64,000 nt of DNA from the NCBI RefSeq assembly GCF_004011695.2, contig NC_082410.1:620001-684000 (forward strand), read 5' to 3'. A model generated the notes under the pieces. That model saw only the letters and a list, made by a program, of their open reading frames with translations, made no database searches and had not been told where the DNA came from. Shown piece after piece: positions 53,607 to 64,000 of the stretch. The position numbers were made by a program, and so were the translations under genes. This DNA is from Ascochyta rabiei. Lineage: Eukaryota; Ascomycota; Dothideomycetes; Pleosporales; Didymellaceae. Each line of letters starts with the position of its first letter. Position 1 is the first letter of the stretch.

Positions 53607-56063
53607 CCTAGCGTTTTTGGTGAGCGCCCTGCCCCGAATTCAAGAAAAAACATGCAGGTGTAGATAAGTAGACAGCTGCAAGATCGGAGAAAATCCTTTG
53701 AGATGAGGAAGAACATGGGAGTGGTAAGCCATCGGCGCTAGATTGCAAGCTCCATGATATGTTTCAACTGCGGGGCGTCCAGTAGGAGTCTTACCCAATA
53801 AAGAACCTAACATGCCTGACGAATTTGTGCTACATTGGCTAGCATGCTGGTAGCACATCACTGGATCCCATGGTAGCGCTGAGCACACAGGCTACTTTGA
53901 AAGACGACGATCCTGTCAGTTCTCAAAACTAGCGGAAAAGCCGCAGCAGGATCGATGCTGTGCAGTGCCACGTGAGGTGACGCCGCAGTTAGACTCTGAC
54001 CGGATAAGGATTGTATGTAACATCAAGCTCCCAGCTGTCTTGACTGCCAACTTTGAGGGAAAGAAAGACAAGCCTAGCACGGGCTCGCGGAGGACCAGTC
54101 CTCGCCGTTAAGCTGGGCTCGAGCTGCTCGACCAGATACGGACCCGTAGTCCCGAACTATCCTGTCTGGTCACGTCTTAATCTTTTCGCCTGAGTCGTGC
54201 AAGTATGCCGAGGAACAAGCGGTGTATTCATCAGAGTGGTTCGTTCTTGTGCATGGCTTAGGGCGTGGCTGGCGTTCCACGACAACTGCGACGTCGGACA
54301 CAGCATGCTGCGAGAGCTATCCTGTTGAGGTGTTAGGGAGGCGCACTTTTGCGTTTACTCGAGGTCAGGAATCAAAGGATGCCGCAGATCTAGCCACCAG
54401 TAGCGTCGATTTGACATTGGTGCTTCGAGGACTAGCGCCAGCCAGCCTACGCGTCTAAGCCATTTCGTGCAGACGCAACTTGGCAAAGGACCAACTTGTT
54501 GTCGAACTCTATAAACAGGCGGAGAAGGCCGCGTAGACCACCAGCCTACGACAAGCTACACTCCCAACATGGAGAAAGCTACGATTGTCACCATCCGTTT
54601 TCATACAACGCTCTCTCCATGCCCCACTCCTCCACAACTAGCCACTGCTCTATTCCAAATCGACCCAACTTTTGTCAAGACCTCGGCAGCCTCGAGTTGA
54701 TGCAGGGAAACGCTCACGCAAGGCTACCCGCTCTCTGACAACCCTTCTTAGGTGTGGGGCTCCGCGTAGTTTCGGCGAAACCCCATTTACGCCTCATAGG
54801 CAAAAGCCCGGCATTTGGCGCGGATATCTGAAGCGGGTCATCGTAATATAGAACACCTGCAGCTAGCCTTCTCGCACCATTAGACGATGATCAAACGCAG
54901 AACATGCATCACATTTATGAAATGCTAAAAGCTTTAGGATCATGTGCCGGATATGTGATGCCGCTGCCCCTATGGATTGTTGTACGAAAGGGCGCCCTTG
55001 GTCTTGTTATCGCAATTTGAACAATGTCATGATTGACACGGTTACATGCATGACATCCTGCCTTAAACTCTGCTAGCCGATTCAGCACCGAAATAACGGC
55101 TTCACGTAGGGTGCGCAGCCCTGGCGTCGAAACTCCACAGTGTTGTGACGACAGCAACCATCGTTTACGGAGATACATCCGCATATTTACAAGGTTTCTA
55201 TTTGTTCCGACGATCTGCGCACGGTGCTACAATTGGTCGTTATCGTTTGGGGCCGTTCCAAGCGCGACATTCACAACTGGACTATCGCTCCAACGCCGCT
55301 TGAGCACGCTGTGGATGATGAAGACTCTTCGCATCTCACGCACACCTATCGCCTGCCATGTCGCAATTCAAAGCGAAGAATCTATTCTGCAGTGAGCCTT
55401 AACGGCCTTATCAGCGAAATGCAGAAGCAGAAACATCTTCATGACCGTCGAGTCTGAGTGTCTCTCCGTTACGCGGTGAGCCTTAACGGCCTTATCAGCG
55501 AAGTGCAGAAGCAGAAACATCTTCATGACCGTCGAGTCTGAGTGTCTCTCCGTCACGCGGTGAGCCTGCAACCTTATAGCACCGGGAATTACACGCGTTG
55601 ACGGACACAACGTCGACCTTTCCACCTCATCATGCATCTCCTACATCTCCTACCGTCAAATCCTGCCGACAACTCCCTTGTCACGAGTCTGGACCGGTAG
55701 AATGTATGCAAACAGTGTTAGGCGCGCTGGTGGTAAGCCTGCGGCACGCAAGCGCCTCGTGCAAGGCATCCTGCGAGGCAGTGCATGCGCACAAAAGCCT
55801 TACGCCGCAGCTTTGACAATGGCCGGCGGGAAGGCATGTAAAGGCTCAGCAATCACAAGGTGTATCGTGAGGCACAGTCCAAGAAGCTGAACACAGCCTT
55901 TCGTGTGAGGTATTTTATCTCAAGTGTATTGCATATGTAGACCGCTGCACCCTTTTTTGTTTACACCTACACTATCTCTACCTCCTCAAAGTTGTAGGCC
56001 GATTTACGAACACCAACGAGTATTCACCATACTGTTTCAGTTTGCTTCAGGCGCATCGTAACA
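53607..56063. other. 2.5-kb divergent intergenic region
   Basis: It lies between the rhodopsin-domain gene and the small PY-motif gene. It contains one 84-bp tandem duplication (listed separately). Other open frames are short and unconvincing. Confidence 0.4.
55392..55566. repeat. 84-bp tandem duplication plus partial third copy
   Basis: Near-identical 84-bp units start at 55392 and 55476 with gtgagccttaacgg. A third copy starts at 55560 and diverges after gtgagcc. The two full copies differ at only a few bases (for example gaaatgc against gaagtgc), so the duplication looks recent. 84 is divisible by three and the minus frame is open across both copies, but no gene is supported. Confidence 0.9.
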
Positions 56064-56465
56064 ATGGCGCCTTTCACCACCAACCCGGTCGACACCACCA
56101 ACACATTGCGCACCCTACTCAGACGGGCCTCATTGTGCGACTCGTACACACCATGCCAGCCGCACCGAACAGCAGTCCTCATCGTCATTATCTCAATCGG
56201 CTTCCTCACCAGCTCCATTCTACTCTTCTACTACCTGCGCAAGCGAACATCCGTTCACCCAGGCCCAACACGCTTCAAGCCCGGCCTGGTGCACCCGCAC
56301 AGGATGCCCAGGAAGCGCGAATCAACCACCCAGCGACGCGACGATGAGGACCCGGGTCTGGAGCTTCCGAGATACGAACCACAATACGATGCGCCGCCGC
56401 CGTATGTCTGTGGCCTGGCCCGTCCGGAGGATGTACATGTCCATGGTGCGAGGACGAACAGTTGA
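56064..56465 (+). CDS. Small single-pass membrane protein with PY motifs, 133 aa
   Basis: The frame is a single exon with a good ATG context (acaATGG). A hydrophobic helix spans about residues 37-58 (AVLIVIISIGFLTSSILLFY) and is followed by YLRKR, so the C-terminus should face the cytosol by the positive-inside rule. The cytosolic tail contains LPRY and PPPY within ELPRYEPQYDAPPPYV. These match LPxY and PPxY motifs bound by WW domains of Rsp5/Nedd4 ubiquitin ligases. The N-terminal part has two Cys (CDSYTPC). Small fungal membrane proteins of this design are common but unnamed. I infer a possible ubiquitin-ligase adaptor or sorting cargo. Confidence 0.7.
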   Translation: MAPFTTNPVDTTNTLRTLLRRASLCDSYTPCQPHRTAVLIVIISIGFLTSSILLFYYLRKRTSVHPGPTRFKPGLVHPHRMPRKRESTTQRRDDEDPGLELPRYEPQYDAPPPYVCGLARPEDVHVHGARTNS

Positions 56466-56978
56466 TGGGACCGGAAGAGTACCGAACCAAGAATCAACCA
56501 AGAGAAGCTCCAGCGTTTCAAGTCGGGTCTAGGATGGCGCAGAAAAACGCCTTAGCTTAGGTGGAGGGAGAGAGTGACAGTCGAGGCTTGTGGGTACAAG
56601 GCGCTTCTGTCCAATCAAGACCGGCGTCGAGACCGTCCGAGGAGATACCCGCATTTGAGTTGTCAGCTCTTGCCGCACGTCACTCGACCATGTTCTTGCT
56701 TCCTGGTCGTTACGACTGGTCGAGAAAGGACACGAGCTTGGGGATTGAAGACGCTATGGATTGTTTGCAAGCGCTGCAAGTAGGCTTGCGAAATACAGCA
56801 ATCAGAACGAGTTATAATGGTCAGAGTGAGGGGCGCTGTCGAAGCTAGAGGTGTTGTCAGGTTAAAATCAATCGGCATGGCGTCCTTGGAGCATGTAGGG
56901 GCAGTGTATACAGCAATGATATGATTCATATATCGAATTATCTTAGCTGATGACGCTGAACACTAACGACTTGAGTAT
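56466..56978. other. Convergent intergenic region, PY-motif gene / MPDU1
   Basis: 513 bp between two 3' ends. No feature is seen. Confidence 0.35.
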
Positions 56979-57934
56979 CTAGCCCCTGCGCCTGGTGCTG
57001 GGGCTCTTGCCGGCCACGTTTGCATAGCTGGGTGCGGCACCGCTGGACACGGCGCGCTTCATCTCTTCCTTGTTTGCTGCGACAGCTGGCGTAACGGGCT
57101 TGTTGAGCTTCTTGCTCTCGGTGTTCTTCGATGTGGGCGCGTTCCAATAGTACACGACCTGCAAGAACAGGACTAGGTTGAGCGCGAACCCCGCAATGAA
57201 ACCGTAGAGGATGAGCGGGTCATCGACTTCTTGGAGCGTAGTGAAGATGCGCGTGAGCGAACCCAGGAGGTAATTAATGACCTATATTCTTTGTCAGCGA
57301 TTGCTCTTTAACCAGGGACGGAGTGTGAAAAGCTTACAGCGAAAGCGCTCAACTGGCCAGTACCACCCTCAGACCAAATGGTCAAGATCTGCGGGACCTT
57401 GCTGGCAACACCCAGAATGCCTGCGGCGCTCATGGCCAGACTGAGGTTTGCCTCATTGACCTGGTTCTCGTTGAACAGGAGCCACCCAGCACCAGCCAGG
57501 CCAGCGATCCATGCTGCGATTGCGGGCTGCCTGCCGCTGTAGTTGAGTACTAGGGACGCGATCGCGATGTTTTGAACTAGGATAAGCGCCGTCTCGCCGT
57601 ACGTGCTAAAGGGGAAACCATGGCGAACGTTGTAGCTCAGCGAGATAAGGTAAGCGCCAGATTCGAGAACGTACGACAGAAAGGAGAGGCCTTCTGCCGA
57701 CTGCGAGTTCAGCAGCTTGAGCAGCTGCGGGATCTTGACGATAGAGGACGCGCCGATGATGCCGATTCCAAGGCCCTTCGAGACGGCGAGCTTGACACAT
57801 TCGGTTTTGGTAAGATCGATGTCGTGCAGAAGGGTCTGGTAGCAGACGGGGCCGAGGAGAGACTCGCCCAGGTCCGCAATGGGCTTGGGGAGATTGTGGG
57901 TGATGGGTTGGAGGGCGGAGCGAAGGGCATCCAT
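56979..57934 (-). CDS. MPDU1: Mannose-P-dolichol utilization defect 1 (MPDU1) homolog, PQ-loop protein, 299 aa
   Basis: MPDU1/Lec35 is an ER membrane protein needed for use of dolichol-P-mannose and dolichol-P-glucose in N-glycan, GPI and O-mannose synthesis. Exon 1 is 57338-57934 and exon 2 is 56979-57281, joined in phase 0 over a 56-bp intron with a branch at GCTGACA. The protein has two PQ-loop repeats. The first carries VKIPQLLKLLNSQSAEGLSF (about 68-87) and the second ASKVPQILTIWSEGGTGQLS (about 178-197). Several hydrophobic helices surround them, and a basic tail ends the protein (SPSTRRRG). Length and architecture fit. Functionally it sits upstream of GPI assembly, as PIG-U does, but the two are far apart in the window. 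Confidence 0.9.
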
Positions 57935-58333
57935 TGTGCTGGTGTTTGTTGGTTTGCGGGGTGCAATGGTGAGGATATTTTGACCGGGGGACAATAGGGT
58001 CTGACGCAACCTGGCATTAGTTGAGCTTACATAATGTATGAACGGCTACATGATTTTCAAGTTCCACGTGTCAGAATATTGAAGAAGACCGTAGAAGTAC
58101 AGTTGTATTCTCGTTCTCTTTCGTGGTATACATCATGCATTACTACTGCCATTATCGTCGTGCAATCCTCTATCCTATAGCAAGCGAGAAAAAACGAACA
58201 TTATAGTACACAGAGTGTGACAGGGTGACCTTGGAATGTGGTAGAACAGAACAAGCAATAGCGACCAGCGGCGCATCGAAAGAAACAAAGGCCCAATGAA
58301 AGGCTGGACAGAGAGACTTTGCTGTCGGAATGT
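57935..58333. other. Intergenic, MPDU1 promoter and ERG4 3' side
   Basis: 399 bp. No feature is evident. Confidence 0.35.
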
Positions 58334-60127
58334 CTAGATTATACCAGGAATGAACAGGTAAGGCACCTGCTTCTCATACTCGGTCCACGCCTCACCATAA
58401 ACCTCGCGACACCTTGCAATGTCACGCAGCGCACGGTGAATAATCATGCCGGCAAAGAACACAGAGTAGAACCATGGGAATGGCGAGTTAAAGCCAGTAA
58501 TGAGACCCCACGAGATGGCGAAGAATAAGTCGCAGGTGTAGTGGATCTTACGGGCTTTGCCGTACCACCCGTCCGCAAGAATCTTGTTTCCGTGCTTGGT
58601 GGTGATGGTCTTGGGGTTGGCAATACGACCGTACTTGAAGTATGGGAAGGTAGTACGCTCATCGACTACACCACGCTCTTCTTGGCGGAACTGGTTCTTT
58701 TGGCTGTTGGTTGTGTCCCAGATGTAGTACATGCCGAGGTAGCCAAGCGTTAAGAGAGCGACAAACCACGACGGCCATGTGTACTCAGAAGGGTGGTGGT
58801 TGGCGATGTAGAGGGTGCAGTGGCAGTAGGAAAGAGGTACACCGGCCATGTTCCAGAAGATGAGCATGAACCCAAGCTTCTCGTAGTACATGTCCCTGTG
58901 ATGTGTGAGCAGCTATCATCTTGCATAATGCGAGAGAGCTTACCATGTAGTGATGATCAAATGCTCGCCCTTGGCGCAAGCATTAGCGTACAGCCAGTGC
59001 GCGAACAGCAGGAAGATGGCCTCCATCGAGACATATCCATAGCTCTCGTACTGCTTCAGGCAAGTACCCAAAGAAAGGAAGAACAATATGAACCACGGAA
59101 TGCGAACTTCGAGGAACATTTTGAAGTCCAGAATGCCGAACAGTCTAGGGTTGAGCTCAGATCCGAGGAAGAAGTCCACGATAACATTGTCAGTCATACG
59201 GACAGTGGCGCCACGCACGCGAGCTGAGACGTATGCAATGATAGAGCACAAGAAACCAGAGAGGATAGCGACACTCATGATGTGTCCAAACTCATCAATC
59301 AGAGTGTAGAGCTTGAAGATGCCGGTGAAATGGAGGCCCAGCATGATGACAATGCTAGTGTAGAACGACCACATGGCAGAGCAATAGTAATCAAGCTGCT
59401 TTCCACCAAGGTGAGGAAGAGCCTTACCCTTGCGGTAGACGCCAGGCATGAGCATGTAAAAAGCCATTTGAGTGAGTCCGAAGAACCAATAGATCTGCCA
59501 TGCACGGTTGTTAGGGTATGCCTCCGTCTTGACCAGGTTCCACATGTGCCCAAAGAAGTCGGAGAAGCTCTGGCCTTCGGCTGGCTTGGGGAACTTTCCA
59601 TCGTAGAACGTCGCGCCAATCCACATGTAGTACATCAACACAGGAAATCCGGTCATCATGGCGCTCATACCCAGAGCGCCGCCAAACTCGTGCAGACCGC
59701 CCTTGTCCTTGGGCGGGAAATTCTTTGCTGCCTCGACTTCGTATGCGTATGCGATCTTCTCCTCCTTAGCATGGCCGTTGGCGAAACCATTGGTTGCTCC
59801 GTTGCCATTCGCATGTCCGTTGGTGTGACCGTTCAGATGCCCGTTACCGTTGGCATGACCGTTGCTGGAAGGCTTTTCAGGAGTCGAATGGATCTCACTG
59901 CGCTTAACGAAGCCACTCGGGCTGTCGAACGCCGTCTCGGTAGAAATTGACTTGCGACGTTGCGACCTTTTGCGACCAGGTGTTTCGACGAATCCCGGGT
60001 TCTCTGGTTTCCTGCGCATGCATGTCAGCCGCCATTGTCGATCGTAGGGCTTCTCCACGTCTTAGTGGACCGTCTGAACTCACCTGGGGGTGTAGCCCGC
60101 CTGCGATCGCGTAACTCGTTGCGACAT
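58334..60127 (-). CDS. ERG4: Delta(24(28))-sterol reductase Erg4, 557 aa
   Basis: Erg4 carries out the last step of ergosterol synthesis, NADPH-dependent reduction of the C-24(28) double bond, in the ER membrane. Minus-strand exons are 60084-60127, 58944-60011 and 58334-58895 (1674 nt). The first exon encodes [14 protein letters not shown]. Family signatures are [57 protein letters not shown] followed by [34 protein letters not shown], and the C-terminal [31 protein letters not shown] separates it from the C-14 reductase Erg24. Residues of about 60-95 form an unusual Asn-Gly-His repeat in the cytosolic N-terminus. The gene may respond to sterol levels, but I cannot point to a control site. 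Confidence 0.93.
59761..59870. repeat. In-frame NGH-coding repeat within ERG4
   Basis: An imperfect short repeat of ccgttggcatg-type units encodes alternating Asn-Gly-His/Asn-Gly-Asn residues ([20 protein letters not shown]). All length changes seen between units preserve the frame. Confidence 0.75.
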
Positions 60128-61756
60128 GGCTAGGGTTGTGGCGACGCGTTCCTGACTTCAGGGGTAAGGGAAAGACTGTAGGAATTGGGAAAGAGCAAGA
60201 AAGCGCTCGGATGGAGGCAAAATTGAGCGAATATAGACAACAAAGCCTTCACGATTCTGTCACGCCAACGTCACGGCCCTTCCTGAACGGAGACGAGGGG
60301 AAGTCACAGTGTTTACCTTTCGCCGCGTTCCGAAATTTTAGTTGCCATGGGTCGATGATGCAGGACATTTTCTGACCAATCGGTGGTCCGTCACACCTCC
60401 AAGCCGATCGACTTCATCTCCCACGTCTGCGCATTTGGCGCACGCAGGGTCAGTGTCTATTGTTTCTAGTCTAGTCCCGACATGGTGCTTTCCGCTGAAC
60501 ATCCACTGAGAGTGCGGGGATTCAAATGCTGTCCCCCAAAGTTCTAGGATCGAAAGACGAGCTTGGTCTGCCTAGTACACCGCCGTCATACTTCTCACCA
60601 CTACGCTGGGATTCGTTACAGCGGCACACCAGGCATCCTCTCCCGTTACTGATAAGATTTGGCCACGGCTTTGCTTCGTTCCTACAATGCTATCGTGTAT
60701 TAGTGGCATCCATTCTTAGTGGCGAGGGAGACTTGCTACGCCTAGTAGGATTGTTTCAAACAGTTTACATCGTCTCTCCAGCCCAGCGCAGAGTGACAAT
60801 ACGAGTCTCTTTGATGCTTGCAGATAACCGCTTCTGCAATCATGATCTTGTGTGGTATCGCACCCAGCGGCTGTCAAGCTGCTCTTCTCTACGATGACTG
60901 CACGGCCTCCGTAAACTCTCTCAAAGCTCTCACCTCTCATCTCTCATGCCAGTTCGTGTCAGTAGATGTCGTTCCCCGTTTTGCTACAGCGCAGGTCAGT
61001 CACTCATTCTCTAGGTCCTCGAGTAAGTCCAATAGCTGAGCTATGACAAGAAGGCCCGCATCTTCGATATACGACTGTCATCTGTACACTGTAGTAGCTA
61101 CATTGGCTCCGACCTGAAGAGCTGACGAGACTACTACCACGAAGTGGGCACAAGCTCCCAGTTCTGTCCGGATCAACATTGCGCTGCTCGTGCAGCCAGC
61201 TCAATTTAATATTTTCAACGGTAATGATAGACAGAACAGATCAAAGAGCAGAGACACCACATAAAAGGCGATTGTTGAGGGCGCACCCACACCACTAAGC
61301 TGCTTGTGCCGTTCACCATGAGCTTGCTGCGAGCGGCTGCGTGGTTATGTAAAGTCATAACCAGCTCCCTTGTCCCACATTCTCTCACTGCCTTGCTAGA
61401 TGCAGTGTTTCCACATACTAGTGGTACGGTCTCCTTCACGGCGTCCTCCTGGACTCATCTTGATCATACCGTTAGTCACCTTGGCTCAACGGCTTCAAAT
61501 TGTGTGCGCTCTCTCTCACTTCACCTTCGATAGTCTCCAAGGCACAAGCGCCCTCTGCTTCGCACTCCGACCTTGCTGTCGCCGCTTTCCGCCAAGCTCT
61601 AGCACCAGGTCATAGCTCTCTCAGCGTACACAAACGACAGCGCTGCCTCTTCCCCACTTACCATCGAGCCTTTCTACGAGCCAGTCACCTCGACATCTGC
61701 CACTCTCAACTCCTATTCCAGTGGCACGACACTTTCCTCTTCTACTTCTGTTCATT
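60128..61756. other. 1.6-kb divergent intergenic region, ERG4 / DEAD-box helicase
   Basis: It contains both promoters. From about 61500 to 61756 the plus strand is CT-rich, a typical leader for the helicase gene. No gene is supported inside. Confidence 0.4.
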
Positions 61757-63874
<2,118 letters not shown>

Positions 63875-64000
63875 GCATCCCGTTCACATCTTGTCTTCGA
63901 CTACGACCTCAAAGGCGCTCTTCGGTTCACCCTGTGCGACTGAACGCATTCAAACATCAGTCGAGCATAGCTTCCCTTGAGCCAAAAAGGTACGGACTAC
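63875..64000 (+). other. 3' region of DEAD-box helicase gene
   Basis: Probable 3' UTR running to the window edge; no further feature is seen. Confidence 0.4.

Overview
The window looks like nuclear DNA of a filamentous ascomycete (Pezizomycotina). The evidence is GT-AG introns of mostly 44-70 bp with CTRAY-type branch sites, CT-rich leaders, intron-poor long genes, and lineage-typical families: a fungal rhodopsin-domain receptor, a DUF3431 protein, a Ral2-like kelch/BTB protein and an Nto1 PHD protein. Dothideomycetes (Pleosporales-like) is my best guess from overall gene style; no marker here proves it. I count 23 supportable protein-coding genes and one probable gene remnant. I see no rRNA, tRNA, CRISPR or intact transposon.

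Layout. 0-9.3 kb: a bZIP regulator, then about 7.5 kb with no supportable intact gene. That stretch holds three unrelated short tandem repeats and a broken minus-strand gene remnant next to CSN1. 9.3-25.1 kb: a dense housekeeping block with COP9 subunit 1, a membrane-anchored ZZ/EF-hand protein, an arabinitol-dehydrogenase-like SDR, a mitochondrial UbiB/ABC1 kinase-like protein, Yae1, Nop7 (pescadillo) and, divergent from Nop7, the GPI-transamidase subunit PIG-U. 25.5-27.4 kb: two tandem paralogs of a small nuclear-type protein sharing intron positions and a TATA-like element. 27.8-41.5 kb: Ral2-like kelch/BTB protein, 1-Cys peroxiredoxin, MFS drug/polyamine transporter, an unrecognised Ser/Thr-rich protein and a DUF3431 type II membrane protein. 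43.5-53.6 kb: RRM/RGG protein, Nto1, a four-exon Cys-rich small protein and a Pth11-type seven-helix membrane protein. 56-64 kb: small PY-motif membrane protein, MPDU1, sterol C-24(28) reductase Erg4 and a Ded1/Vasa-type DEAD-box helicase.

The genes do not form a pathway cluster. Themes that recur are ER lipid and glycan work (PIG-U, MPDU1, Erg4), RNA and ribosome biogenesis (Nop7, Yae1, RRM protein, helicase), and chromatin, transcription and protein degradation (Nto1, bZIP, CSN1). Exon coordinates were derived by hand from splice motifs and reading-frame continuity and need transcript support. The items most worth a second look are the tandem paralogs and the odd donor in the second copy, the 54-nt stop-free intron in the RRM protein, the Cys-rich four-exon gene, and the decayed gene upstream of CSN1.
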